A program made the translations under genes and the position numbers. Shown here piece by piece: positions 1 through 8,386 of a DNA stretch of 64,000 nucleotides (positions are counted from its first letter, which is position 1; each line of letters starts with the position of its first letter). Origin of the DNA: JAAYUJ01 sp963698165 (lineage in GTDB: Bacteria; Desulfobacterota; Syntrophobacteria; Syntrophobacterales; Syntrophobacteraceae); contig CAVOPT010000007.1 in NCBI GenBank assembly GCA_963698165.1, positions 186,001-250,000 of the forward strand. The letters run 5' to 3'. The notes below the pieces were generated by a model. That model saw only the letters and a list, made by a program, of their open reading frames with translations, searched no databases and was not told the DNA's origin.

Positions 1-521
1 GCTCCATGAACTCGGGGCCCAAACTGACTTTGCGCCACCTCGCAGGGAACTTCGGCCCGGGTTTTGTGCCCGCAAGTGCACTTGAGCTCGTGGCAGCGAT
101 GTTCCGTCATGATCGGCTTGATCTCTGGCAGTTCAAAAGTCTGGTGTCTCAAAGGAGAAGAGGTTTCTTCGCACTGTTCCGGGCTCAGGGCAGCGGCGCA
201 CTTCTCACAAACCGCGGGAAAGTGATCGTGCACATGGTCCATCTCCTCAACCGCAAGCAGCTCTCTCTTGTGACCCTTGTGTCCCTTCTGACCACCTCGA
301 GAGCGAGTCGATTTCCGCTTCTTGGACCTGGCAACTCCTGGTCCATCGGATGATGGCGGTTTGGATGAGTTGGTGGAATTGGTGGATAGGGAAGCGATCT
401 TTTTTTCCAAAATGCTGACTTGCTCAGTGAGGAACTCTATCCGGGCATGCATTTCCAGGAGGATTTTGACAACGGCCTCCTTGCCAGCTTCGTAGATGAG
501 CTCGGCTTCCCGAATGTCCAT
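1..521 (-). CDS. IS66-family transposase, N-terminal part (runs off left edge)
   Basis: The reverse strand is open from an ATG at 521 to the window edge, about 173 codons. It begins MDIREAELIYEAGKEAVV and contains the IS66 TnpC signature block TNSSKPPSSDG followed by GGQKGHKGHK, then a Cys-rich zinc-finger section with C..C pairs (VCEKC, CTCGH). In the IS66 family this leader precedes the DDE catalytic core, which would lie outside the window. The ORF is closed upstream by an in-frame stop near 565, and the adjoining DNA belongs to a different, truncated transposase. The two elements therefore abut, and this IS66 end may be incomplete. It has no readable terminal repeat. Family assignment is firm; whether the gene is intact cannot be seen. 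Confidence 0.8.
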   Translation of the reverse strand, partial: MDIREAELIYEAGKEAVVKILLEMHARIEFLTEQVSILEKKIASLSTNSTNSSKPPSSDGPGVARSKKRKSTRSRGGQKGHKGHKRELLAVEEMDHVHDHFPAVCEKCAAALSPEQCEETSSPLRHQTFELPEIKPIMTEHRCHELKCTCGHKTRAEVPCEVAQSQFGPRVHG

Positions 522-617
522 CAGTCCTCGCAGCGTGGGGGTCTGAACGAAAGGGCTCGCTTCTCACAGTGTTGGACCTTCCTATTATCAGATAATGTTC
601 AGGATGTCCCGAACGAA

Positions 618-1730
618 ATGCGTGCCTGGCAAAAAAATTACCCCCTGAACGGTTACAATTCGTTTGATGAAGCAGTGGCCAATATCGGCAAGACAACGGG
701 GGGAAAGGTTCCCAAACGGCAACTGGAGGAGATCGCGGTTCTCTCCGCACAGGATTTTGATGCGTTCTACTCGGGCGGGAAGGCTGATGAACCCCGGCAG
801 ACGTCGGATATTCTGGTGATGAGTGTCGATCAAAAAGGGATAGTCATGCGCAACGAGGACCTTCGACCCGCCACGCGCAAAGCCGCGGAAGAGTCCGTGC
901 GCCGACCTGGCTCCCGCCTGAATCCCGGAGAGAAACTCAATCGTAAACGCATGGCAACAGTTGCGGCCGTCTATGACATCAAGGCTCATGAGCGCAGCCC
1001 CGAGGAGATCATGGGACTCTGTGCGGATGAGGGCAGGTCTGCCCGTCCCCGAGCCACGAATAAACGGGTCTGGGCCAGTGTGGAACGGGAACCGGAAGAT
1101 GTCATCGAGGATATGTTTCAGGAAGCGCTGCGGCGTGATCCGGAAATGAAGCGCCCTTGGGCGGTCCTGGTTGACGGAGGCGAGAAACAACTCGATCTTG
1201 TCCTTGGCTTTATTCGTCGGTATCGACCGGACGTGTCCCTTATCCTGGATTTCATCCATGTTCTGGAATACCTGTGGAAAGCGGCCTATGGCTTCCATGC
1301 CGTTGGAAGCGTTGAGTCCGAGAACTGGGTGGCTGAACGGGCTCTCAAGATCTTGCAGGGAGAGGCCACCGATGTGGCCCACGGATTGCGCCAAGGCGCC
1401 ACCCTTCACCAGTTGAGCTCCGACAAACGCAAGGCAGTAGACAAGTGCGCCGACTACCTTGAAAAATACGCACCCATGTTGGAATATGACCAATACCTGT
1501 CAGAAGGTCTCCCCATCGCCACCGGGGTCATCGAGGGCGCCTGCAGGCATTTGATCAAGGATCGCATGGACCGAACTGGTGCACGGTGGCGGTTGAAAAG
1601 AGCAGAGGCAGTGCTCAGGATTCGTTCCCTGCGATCCAGCGGTGACTTTGACGCCTACTGGACATTTCACCAAACGCGAGAGCATCAACGCAATCACTGC
1701 TCAGGCAACGATTTCGCTTGCGCAGCATGA
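618..1730 (+). pseudogene. ISKra4-family transposase lacking its N-terminus
   Basis: The C-terminal two thirds match ISKra4-type transposases. From about 650 the protein reads SFDEAVANIGKTTGGKVPKR and QDFDAFY, then the catalytic blocks VLVDGGEKQLDLV (Asp), LILDFIHVLEYLWKAAYGFH (Asp) and GVIEGACRHLIKDRMDRTGARW (Glu, positions near 1527-1585), ending with the usual RSSGDFDAYW tail. The open frame continues upstream to 420, but that stretch is antisense to the IS66 transposase and has no ISKra4 character. The N-terminal domain has therefore been lost at a junction somewhere between about 565 and 650. Downstream, 1746-1773 (gggcgttgttccaaaag and gccgcaccc) may be the right end of the element. Probably inactive. 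Confidence 0.7.
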
Positions 1731-1978
1731 CAATAGGTCACTGCAGGGGCGTTGTTCCAAAAGAGCCGCACCCTTTTGTTATTGCTGGAGAAACTGGAAT
1801 AGATATCTATCCTATCGAGAAAACAAGAGACAAATATTGCAATATTTTGATTTTTATTCTATAGTTTTCTTTAGAGATAAGATACAGCTCAAGGGCAATG
1901 ACTTTGATCTAGCTTGCGCTAAGAACCTAACTCATTAGGTCGTTGACTGGAATGATACTTGGGACAGGTTGAATCTGT

Positions 1979-2086
1979 TTACTTCTTAAGCAACTTGGTG
2001 ACAATGTCCTTGAGCCAGGGTGGCTGTGGAAGGAAGTTCCAACCTACTACCAATCCTACTACCAATCCGATTGCAAACATGATCAT
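1979..2086 (-). CDS. 35-aa single-span membrane peptide
   Basis: A 35-codon ORF starts at ATG 2086 after a well-placed purine-rich ribosome site (agaggaaaaagaa). The product starts MIMFAIGLVVGLVVGW, one hydrophobic helix with GxxxG-like spacing, then NFLPQPPWLKDI and a basic end KLLKK. That layout (a short transmembrane helix, a Pro/Trp hinge, an amphipathic basic tail) is typical of small membrane peptides. Its ATG overlaps the stop of the preceding small ORF by four bases (ATGA), as in translationally coupled genes. I do not recognise the family. The function is unknown; a phage-like or toxin-like peptide are both possible. Confidence 0.45.
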   Translation of the reverse strand: MIMFAIGLVVGLVVGWNFLPQPPWLKDIVTKLLKK

Positions 2087-2217
2087 TTCTTTTTCCTCTT
2101 TCTTATACTACCCATCGACATAGGGGCTTTAGCAATCCTAGCTGTTCCACTGACGGCAGCGTCACCAACTCCACCAAGCTGATAAGCAATCGCTTCTTGA
2201 GCGTTTTCGGGTAGCAC
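2083..2217 (-). CDS. 44-aa basic-tailed small ORF
   Basis: A 44-codon reading frame can start at GTG 2217 and ends in TGA overlapping the start of the 35-aa peptide gene. The protein reads VLPENAQEAIAYQLGG, then GDAAVSGTARIAKAP and a strongly basic C-terminus SIRKRKKK. The composition is protein-like and the ATGA junction suggests coupling, but there is no clear ribosome site. The frame is closed just upstream by TGA, so it may also be the 3' remnant of a longer gene. The proposed start lies inside the repeated element at 2203-2279. Family unknown. Confidence 0.3.
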   Translation of the reverse strand: MLPENAQEAIAYQLGGVGDAAVSGTARIAKAPMSMGSIRKRKKK

Positions 2218-2279
2218 CTGTCATGGATTGTGTCAAGGACAATGTTGTGCCGATTTCTTCGCAAGTGCTGACAAGAACC
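2203..2279. repeat. Dispersed repeat, copy A
   Basis: This stretch aligns over about 75 bases with 16892-16970 and shares an identical 14-base core tagcacctgtcatg (2212-2225). On the minus strand it contains TTGACA (2231-2236) followed after 17 bases by a weak -10 (TACCCG). The copies could be promoter-bearing ends of a mobile element; no matching transposase is adjacent. Confidence 0.55.
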
Positions 2280-3179
2280 ATCACAGTGTGACACTGTGGT
2301 GGTCGGAATGGTGCACAAGTCGACGCAGATTGGACGTCGGGGACGTTCTGCTGTTTGTGGAGGGCCTGAAAACAGCAGCATGCCCCGGTATTAGGGCAAA
2401 CTGCTCCTCTGGTAGCCTGTGGGAAATGTCTCCAGCGTTGAAGTCTAGATGACTGGCTCCTCATATCCCGCTAGCCATCGTCATAATCCTCGAGGACAAC
2501 TGGTTCCGGCTCCGATTATGAGGGTCTCATCGGTTTGTTACACATCTCTCCTCTGTACGTATCCCCAGTGCTCCCCTCACCGTTTTCCTTATGCAGATCA
2601 TTTTGGTTCTCCTCAAAATCTCCTCTACCTACCCGCCGAGCTGGGTTTTCAGAGGCTAAAATCGACGATTGGGGGGCGGGATAGAGAATACATCGTCCAC
2701 CCCACCACCTCCCTTGGAAAAGACTCCATATTCGCCTGCTCACCCTCCCCCAGTTGATTTATCCTGAACATTTTGACCCTGATTCATGGGATCAAAAGTC
2801 AATCCCTGAAAGGGCTCCAGTCCTTTAAGGGTAGAGACGGAGAAGATTTTCCAAATTCTTTGGGGGATGGCGGGAATCGGATACGGATCAAGCCTTGGGA
2901 ATGGCCGCGCCCAATCTTCTCTACCTGGAGTAGAGGAAAACCGTCGCCAAATACTTTGCATCAATTACAGACTGTTGATGTCGATCCGCTCGATTCCGTG
3001 AATCACTGGAGCCTGAGGAGAAGCCACTTGTTATCCTTAGGTTCCATACGCTGAATGGCATCGAGGTTGCATTTCGGTTTGGTGAATACCTGGAAACTCG
3101 TCCACATTGTCACCAACACCGATAGCCCAAACATCTCATAAGGATCATGAGAATATGCTCACTCAAGACTCCGTTGTAA
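2280..3179. other. About 900 bases with no recognisable gene
   Basis: Several short frames cross on both strands (for example 2449-2757 plus and 2740-2964 minus), but none has a recognisable motif or a good ribosome site, and none continues a neighbour. The stretch sits between insertion-sequence remains and the riboswitch region, and probably is decayed DNA. Confidence 0.5.
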
Positions 3180-3223
3180 GACCTCCAGGGGGTGACGTGT
3201 CCCTCGTGGGGGTCTTTCTGTTT
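3180..3223 (+). terminator. Possible rho-independent terminator
   Basis: gacctcc (3180-3186) can pair with gggggtc (3208-3214) using one G-U pair, with further inner pairing, and is followed by tttctgttt. It lies directly upstream of the riboswitch candidate and would insulate it from upstream transcription. Confidence 0.4.
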
Positions 3224-3225
3224 CG

Positions 3226-3306
3226 TGACCATGGGGAAAGCCAAAACCACCGAGAGGCGGTGACGGAAAGCCACGGGTCCAGTGAGGGATGGTGGGCCAT
3301 GACAAG
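3226..3306 (+). promoter_or_regulatory. Probable GEMM (cyclic-di-GMP-I / cGAMP type) riboswitch
   Basis: The sequence has the layout of a GEMM aptamer. A closing helix pairs atgg (3231-3234) with ccat (3297-3300). The second helix accacc / ggcggt is capped by the GNRA loop gaga (3251-3254). It is followed by the conserved joining strand gacggaaagcc (normally gacgcaaagcc) and the third helix starting ccacgggtcc and returning as ggtgggcc. The known family binds cyclic dinucleotides. The deviation (g for c in the gacgcaaag block) and a shorter third helix make this a probable rather than certain call. The aptamer ends about 47 bases before the TPR gene at 3353, which it likely controls. Confidence 0.55.
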
Positions 3307-3352
3307 AGCAACCTAGTCTCTTTTATTTGAATGTATTTGGAGGGATGTTCTA

Positions 3353-4117
3353 ATGACGAATCCTAGTTTTGTAAGTATTTATGCAAATGCAAGCGAGCAC
3401 ATATCCAGGACTACATTAATTACGGTAGGCCTTGCATTTTTTTTTATATTTGTTGTCGGTTTAATTGACTGCGTGCACCCTCAGTCGCAAACAGCCAATT
3501 TAGGATGTGGGGAGAATCTGAACCCCAAAGCCCTAGAGGTATTAGAGAGGGCCAACGCGTTATTTCGTACTGCCGTCAGAGCAGAGCCAAAACAAGGTCC
3601 GAAAATCGGAGACGCAATGCCTCTTTTTGAAGAAGCCATAAGGTTAGAACCACGTTTAATAAGTCCATATTTGAATCTATCTGTGTATTATGATGCTGCG
3701 GAAGATAATCCAGGAAAGGCACTTGCGCTAATAACAAAGGGTATCAGCCATTGTCCGCAAGAGCCAGATCTCTATTTTTCAGCCGGTATCATGTACAGCC
3801 ATGCAAAGAAATATTCCGAAGCCATAGTATCATACGAGAAAGCACTACAGCTTAATTATAAAGGTCCGCTTGAAACTCTTTATTTGAACATAGGTACCAA
3901 CTATGCGAGATTGGGTGAATACGATCAATCAATACCCTACCTAAAAAAGTCGCTCGAAATCAATCCAACAAAACTCGATGCATATCAAAATTTGTCCCTT
4001 GTTTATCTCAGAAAAGGTGATCGTGTGAATGCTCGCAAGACCGCAGAGAAGCTTAAAGAGCTGGATCCAAGAGGAAAATATGGGGACTGGGCCACAAACG
4101 CTTTGAAAAATATGTGA
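3353..4117 (+). CDS. Membrane-anchored TPR protein
   Basis: 254 aa. An N-terminal hydrophobic segment (about residues 19-40, VGLAFFFIFVVGLIDCV) acts as a signal anchor. The rest is tetratricopeptide-like: repeats with the typical Y/A/L-G-A-P pattern at about residues 80-125, 127-160 (LYFSAGIMYSHAKKYSEAI), 165-200 (LYLNIGTNYARLGEYDQSI) and 200-235 (AYQNLSLVYLRKGDRVNAR). TPRs scaffold protein interactions, here outside the cytoplasmic membrane. The gene is visibly AT-richer than its surroundings, which suggests horizontal transfer. The start has gggatgttcta upstream. A GEMM-type riboswitch precedes it, so a cyclic dinucleotide may control expression. Specific function unknown. Confidence 0.75.
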   Translation: MTNPSFVSIYANASEHISRTTLITVGLAFFFIFVVGLIDCVHPQSQTANLGCGENLNPKALEVLERANALFRTAVRAEPKQGPKIGDAMPLFEEAIRLEPRLISPYLNLSVYYDAAEDNPGKALALITKGISHCPQEPDLYFSAGIMYSHAKKYSEAIVSYEKALQLNYKGPLETLYLNIGTNYARLGEYDQSIPYLKKSLEINPTKLDAYQNLSLVYLRKGDRVNARKTAEKLKELDPRGKYGDWATNALKNM

Positions 4118-4241
4118 TTTTTGGGGTCCATCAAGGTTAGATATAGAATTCGGATAGCCGGAGTGATGACACCCCAACAAATTGATCACCCTATCCCAAG
4201 AAGGGATGGGGATAGTCCGAAACCAAGTGGTGGCCTGAGCG

Positions 4242-4781
4242 TCAGTTCGCTGTGGCAGTCGGGTTCCCTGCTTCCAGCCAACCCTTGATCCCCGCCGGGT
4301 AACGATATACGTTGGTATAGCCGAGTTTCACCGCCCACATTGCGCCGTTGTGACTGCGGCCGCATTTCGTGGAGCCGCAATAGAAAACCAGCTTCCGGTT
4401 TTTGTCCGGCCCCAGGACTCTTTCGAATTCCGCCTTGGTCTTGTCATCCAGTTGATTAACCTCTTCGATGGGAAATTCGAACTGGACCGCGTACGGAATG
4501 TGGTTTTTCTTGTAGCTGTCGACAAGAGGCATGGTGTCGACGATCAGAATGGACTCCCTATCCGAAAGCCAGCGCGGATCGATTTCATCCACCCAGCCTT
4601 TCAATTCGTCAGCGGCTACGATCTTGTAACCGCCCTTCTTGACTTCATTCCAGAACTTGACGGTGAGTTCCTCGGTGTCCAGTTCGTTGGTTCCCCATTC
4701 GAGTGCAAACACACTGGACGACAGGTACAGCATGAAAACAAATCCCAACATCCACAGCCCAATCGCTTTTCCCCTCTTCAT
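4242..4781 (-). CDS. Secreted rhodanese-like domain protein
   Basis: 179 aa with an N-terminal signal peptide (basic MKRGK, then a hydrophobic stretch ending SSSVFA near residue 26). The body is a single rhodanese domain. It has ILIVDTMP for the Asp strand and the active-site loop FYCGSTKCGRS with the presumed catalytic Cys. The C-terminal WxxAGxP-like ending reads YPAGIKGWLEAGNP. Such exported rhodaneses move or sense sulfane sulfur in the periplasm, and are common in sulfur-reducing anaerobes. ATG 4781 is preceded by an excellent ribosome site (aggagggagg). The gene stands alone on its strand. Substrate unknown. Confidence 0.85.
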   Translation of the reverse strand: MKRGKAIGLWMLGFVFMLYLSSSVFALEWGTNELDTEELTVKFWNEVKKGGYKIVAADELKGWVDEIDPRWLSDRESILIVDTMPLVDSYKKNHIPYAVQFEFPIEEVNQLDDKTKAEFERVLGPDKNRKLVFYCGSTKCGRSHNGAMWAVKLGYTNVYRYPAGIKGWLEAGNPTATAN

Positions 4782-5463
4782 AATTAAACCTCCCTCCTCT
4801 CATCGTTTGCTTCATTCATGCCTTATCTGTTGCACATTGAGATTTACCCAAGGAGGCCTCTCTCGATTGACTTCTTCCATTTTACTCCTGTTGTATTCAA
4901 GAAGTCTATTCACTGGGATATATGTCTTTATGGAGAATGGGGGGAAGGATGGAAAGGGGATTTTCAGAAATTCAGAAATGCTGATATATAGTCATTTTTC
5001 TGAATGCTGCACAACTCATCGTCCCAGGTGTACGAAGGGGGTGCGCTCTGGGTGCTTGGATTTACATTTTATCGCCACTCCGAGCCTTTCTTGTCGCTCA
5101 GTTTTCGGGTGAGTTACCCGGTTCTTTGCCCATACTCCGCTCACCTCAATTGCAGTTCACCTTCACGCTTATTGGGCGGCCCTTGCCCTATTCTTGGTTG
5201 ATTCACAAAAACTCAACATTCTGAACTTCGATCACACTTGGGTTCGGACTCCCCCTTATAGGAAAACCCCACAAAAGGAGCGATCGTCGTCTCGTGGGAG
5301 GCCGCTGCGAGTTGTCTCCGTTTCCTGTGCTCCATTGCAGGCTCCCAGACATTGAGCGAACTATTCAGGCGTTACCGAAATGGCGCGATAGTTGCTCTTG
5401 TGTTTTGCCCAGACACGGGTATAGGAAAAGAAAAGAAGACGAGCAAACAGGCATGGAGGATTT
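4782..5463. other. Intergenic region without a supported gene
   Basis: No frame here has coding character. An 8-base inverted repeat (ttcagaaa 4971-4978, tttctgaa 4997-5004) flanks an AT-rich centre upstream of the rhodanese gene and might be an operator or a promoter-region hairpin. The 5' leader of the His-rich gene lies at the right end. Confidence 0.4.
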
Positions 5464-5748
5464 ATGATGAAAAACAGGAAAATCGCATTCATCGTGTGCG
5501 CAGTGTTCATCTGCATCGCCATCCCGGGATTGAGCTTTGCCGAGCATGGGTCTCATAAACACCATAAGTCTTGGCATCACGGTGGGTCCCACGGGCATCA
5601 TAACTCATGGCATCACGGTGGGTCCCACGGGCATCATAACTCATGGCATCACGGCGGGTCCCACAGGGGTCAAAACTCTTGGCATCATGGTGGGTCCCAC
5701 GGGGGTCAAAACTCTTGGCATCATGGTGGGGTCCCACGGAGGTCATAA
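5464..5748 (+). CDS. Secreted His/Gly-rich tandem-repeat protein
   Basis: 94 aa. A clear signal peptide (MMKNRKIAFIVCAVF, cleavage after LSFA about residue 26) is followed by near-identical 12-residue units of the form SWHHGGSHGHHN. Many clustered histidines imply metal (Ni, Zn, Cu) binding in the periplasm or outside the cell; that is inferred from composition only. The start follows aggcatggaggattt. In the last unit a run of G is one base longer, shifting the frame into VPRRS and a stop. Read in the original frame, the array continues until a Trp codon that has become TAG. The C-terminus is therefore a recent frameshift end and the protein was once longer. Confidence 0.6.
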   Translation: MMKNRKIAFIVCAVFICIAIPGLSFAEHGSHKHHKSWHHGGSHGHHNSWHHGGSHGHHNSWHHGGSHRGQNSWHHGGSHGGQNSWHHGGVPRRS

Positions 5749-5760
5749 CTCATAGCATCA
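5572..5760 (+). repeat. 36-bp tandem repeat array
   Basis: Units start at 5572, 5608, 5644, 5680 and 5716, exactly 36 bases apart, each beginning tggcatca. A sixth begins one base out of register at 5753 with tag for tgg. Units 1-2 carry the ggcatcat variant and units 3-5 the ggggtcaa variant, so the array grew by duplicating distinct subtypes. Confidence 0.85.
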
Positions 5761-5783
5761 TGGCGCATTCCACGGGCCTCTGA

Positions 5784-5963
5784 TCAAAGACAATTATTTG
5801 CGGGGATTTTAATTGACGCCGACAGGGAATTATAATTGTCGCTCATCAGCACGGCCTTCATGTACAAAGTCACCATCGCGCGACGCACGATGGGATGTTC
5901 ATTTTCTATCCGTTCTTTCGTGAGCTGCAAGATCTCGGCTTCTGTAAATGCGATGCGCCTCAT
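5784..5963 (-). pseudogene. IS630-like transposase N-terminal fragment
   Basis: A 59-codon frame starts at ATG 5963 behind a perfect aggagg at 8-base spacing. It reads MRRIAFTEAEILQLTKER, then HPIVRRAMVTLYMKAV, the usual opening of IS630-type helix-turn-helix transposase leaders. After about 45 residues the similarity in character ends (SIKIPANNCL, stop). The remainder of a transposase is missing, so this is a remnant. Confidence in the family is moderate because the fragment is short. Confidence 0.4.
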
Positions 5964-6246
5964 CCGAGACCTCCTGTGCTTGGGCCATGGTATCCAAAGA
6001 ACGCAATTCGATCCATTGAGACCCCAGCAAAGAGGAGCCGTATTGTCCCGCCATTGACCGGCATCACAAATGAAGGATTCCTTCCCTAACGAGTGTAATT
6101 AAGGGGAAGATCTACTTAACAGTTTCACTCAACCGAACCGACGAATTCAGAAGAGGCACCATCGTTTCTATCGCTGATATTTGGGCTAGTGCGCAGAGCC
6201 CAGGTTCGCAAAGTACGCATTAATGAAATGACGGGAATGTCCGTCT

Positions 6247-6273
6247 AAAAAGCCGGCCAGATCACGGCTTTTT
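6247..6273. terminator. Bidirectional terminator-like hairpin
   Basis: aaaaagccg (6247-6255) and cggcttttt (6265-6273) form a perfect 9-bp stem around a 9-base loop. The A/T flanks give a U-tract in either direction. It lies 270 bases beyond the stop of the TIR-patatin gene on the minus strand and probably ends that transcript. Confidence 0.55.
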
Positions 6274-6541
6274 GAGCTACCCTGTGATCAGATACCTGTC
6301 GAGACTCTCCTGAAGCAATGACAACTCTTCAAAAGCCGGCTTCTCCCCATTGATTGGGTCTTCCATACTTCACTTGGCGACCAGCAGAGTTCGGTAGGCC
6401 TGACAGGGCGTTTACTGGACTCCTCACTATATGGCCCTTGAATGATGGTCCTTTACTGGGTGAACCTCGATCCGTGTGTCCGCGATCATGAAACTGGCGG
6501 AGATGGACCGTTTCGCCGTGGAGTGGCTATACCGGGCATGC

Positions 6542-7996
6542 TCAATTCGTCCCGATTTCTGAGGCGTCCATTTCAACTCCCGCCACCATTCCGACAAACT
6601 CCTCCAGCCTGCCGTCAAACTCAGCTGCCAGTTCATCCCCAATCCGCTCCAGTTCGCCGAGCGTCTCGCGTTTGGTGTCGTCCACCCGGATCTGACGGCA
6701 TCGAGTCAGTTCAGACTCAAGGTCGATGCGGAGATAGCGGTGGCTGAGCCCAATGGATTCGTACATTCTCCTGAAAGTGGAGTGAACCAGGTCCGCCGAA
6801 CCGTTCATGGCGATGCCGAGCATCGCCTTGAGCCAGTCCAGGAAGTTCCAGTGCTGGGGTGGCTTGTCGCCCGCGGGGTACCCCCCCGTGCCGAGGGAGA
6901 GAATACAGGTGTCTTCCGTGCGGGGGCGTGGGTGGCTCATCGCACACGCTTCCTCATAGGCGAGATCAGTGGGGTTTTTGGCGAAGAGACAGGCGTCGAC
7001 GAGCAGGGCCCGCATCCGGTTGGGGAACCTGACCTCACGGGGCTCGAAGAAGATCGGTACTGACACGGCGGCCAGGACGGCGTCGACCACGGTCATGTCG
7101 TAGTCGGGATTCTCCCGCGCTCGATGCTGACCGAGCAGGAGCGGACGCTGGTGGATCAGGTCGTAGGTGGGGATGAGGCACGGCGTGGCAAGCTGGCTCA
7201 GTCTGGTTTCTCCCAGGACGGAAACGAGCGCCTCGACGACGGCGTGAGACTCGTACTTGGGCTTGAGCGGAAAGAAGAGGTTGCGCTTGAAGCAGGCCGG
7301 CAGGAGTTTCTGGTAGCGGGAGATGGCCTCCGCGGCACTCAGTTCCTTGTGGGCAAGGAGGGCAGCCAGGATGCAGCCGGAGGAGACGCCGGCGATAAGG
7401 TCGAAGCAGTCGGCAAGCCGGGTCGACTCGCCTCGGAGGCGGCGGATTTTCTCCTCCAGGGCCACGAGGACCCTTCCCGCGACTAGAGAGCGAACGCCGC
7501 CCCCCTCGATGCTCAGGATCCTGATGAGCTTCCGCCTGGCGCCAGCCGCATCCTGTCGCCGTAGGTACCCCGCAATGATGTCCAGGAGCCGCTTGACCGT
7601 TTCAGGTCGCCGGTTGCGCTCGCGCAGGTCGACGATCTCGAAGGCCCGTAGCGATCCCTTGAGCTGGTCGGGGGAAATGTCGCTGATGCAGCAGGTAATG
7701 ATTGTCGCCGGCATGGTGCCGTCGTTCAGGAGGTTGCGATGGACCGTCTGCCACTCGTGCTTGACCCATTTCGACTCGACGGAAACAGGAGAGGCTAAGA
7801 CCAGCATCAGGCCACTTCGGCTGATGATGTCGACGATCCGCTCGTTCCAGCTTTCGTCGCCACGACCCATGCTGAGATCGGCAATGGCCAGGAAGCTCGT
7901 CCACCCCGCCCGCGCGAGCACATCCCTGAGCCAGAGGGCATCGTTGGTGTCCTCGAAGGAGTACGAGATGAAGACGTCGTAATCGCGGGTGCTCAT
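6542..7996 (-). CDS. TIR-patatin fusion protein (putative immune or cell-death effector)
   Basis: 484 aa from the ATG at 7996, chosen for its ribosome site (gggaggtagaggaa); the frame is open 18 codons further. Residues 4-140 are a TIR domain: YDVFISYSFED, SWNERIVDIISRSGLMLVLAS, and SKWVKHEW, with Glu81 in the place of the NADase catalytic Glu. Residues 158-400 are a patatin phospholipase: oxyanion loop EGGGVRS (164-170), nucleophile elbow GVSSG with Ser205, and Asp334 in VDACLF for the catalytic dyad. TIR domains hydrolyse NAD or signal; patatins cleave membrane lipids. Either could be the toxic output. It is last in a minus-strand array with CHAT, NB-ARC and C11 protease genes. Asp is followed by Ala rather than Gly, a small departure from the patatin DG motif. 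Confidence 0.85.
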   Translation of the reverse strand: MSTRDYDVFISYSFEDTNDALWLRDVLARAGWTSFLAIADLSMGRGDESWNERIVDIISRSGLMLVLASPVSVESKWVKHEWQTVHRNLLNDGTMPATIITCCISDISPDQLKGSLRAFEIVDLRERNRRPETVKRLLDIIAGYLRRQDAAGARRKLIRILSIEGGGVRSLVAGRVLVALEEKIRRLRGESTRLADCFDLIAGVSSGCILAALLAHKELSAAEAISRYQKLLPACFKRNLFFPLKPKYESHAVVEALVSVLGETRLSQLATPCLIPTYDLIHQRPLLLGQHRARENPDYDMTVVDAVLAAVSVPIFFEPREVRFPNRMRALLVDACLFAKNPTDLAYEEACAMSHPRPRTEDTCILSLGTGGYPAGDKPPQHWNFLDWLKAMLGIAMNGSADLVHSTFRRMYESIGLSHRYLRIDLESELTRCRQIRVDDTKRETLGELERIGDELAAEFDGRLEEFVGMVAGVEMDASEIGTN

Positions 7997-8386
7997 TTCC
8001 TCTACCTCCCCCGATTGCCCCACTGCACCAAGTGCCCGTTGAACGGCCACCTTCGACAGCTTTCTGCAGGGGCCCCCCGGTGGTTACATCTGTGGCCGCT
8101 CGAGTTCGTGGTCAGTTCCTCGGTCTTCCTCTCTCCAGCAGTTTGTAGATCTCGGTGTTGTTGCGCCGGAACTCAAGTATCCAGGTGGCACTGGTGACAT
8201 GTTAACGTTTCTCATGGTCTTCCAGACTTGGCCATCTACTTGAACTCCCGCAGCATGGCGACGCAGCTCGCGAATAGAGTGATCGTCAGCCGCTGACGAC
8301 CCTGTCAACATGCCACAGGGTCGCCTCGCTTTTTTCTTGCTCGTGACCTGTTTTCCCGCTTCAGCAGCATGCTTTTCAACAACCCG
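7997..8386. other. Gap between CHAT and TIR-patatin genes, with an inverted repeat
   Basis: An 8-bp perfect inverted repeat, gaccctgt (8298-8305) and acaggtc-type partner acagggtc (8315-8322), lies 65 bases past the CHAT stop. A T-rich run follows on the plus strand only, so it is not a clean terminator for the minus-strand genes. On the minus strand a frame ending near 8120 (ILEFRRNNTEIYKLLERG) looks like a protein tail but is closed just upstream, so no gene is called. Confidence 0.4.

Noticed and set aside
588..1493. 301-codon minus-strand frame
   Set aside because: Antisense of the ISKra4 transposase, which has clear DDE-type blocks on the plus strand.
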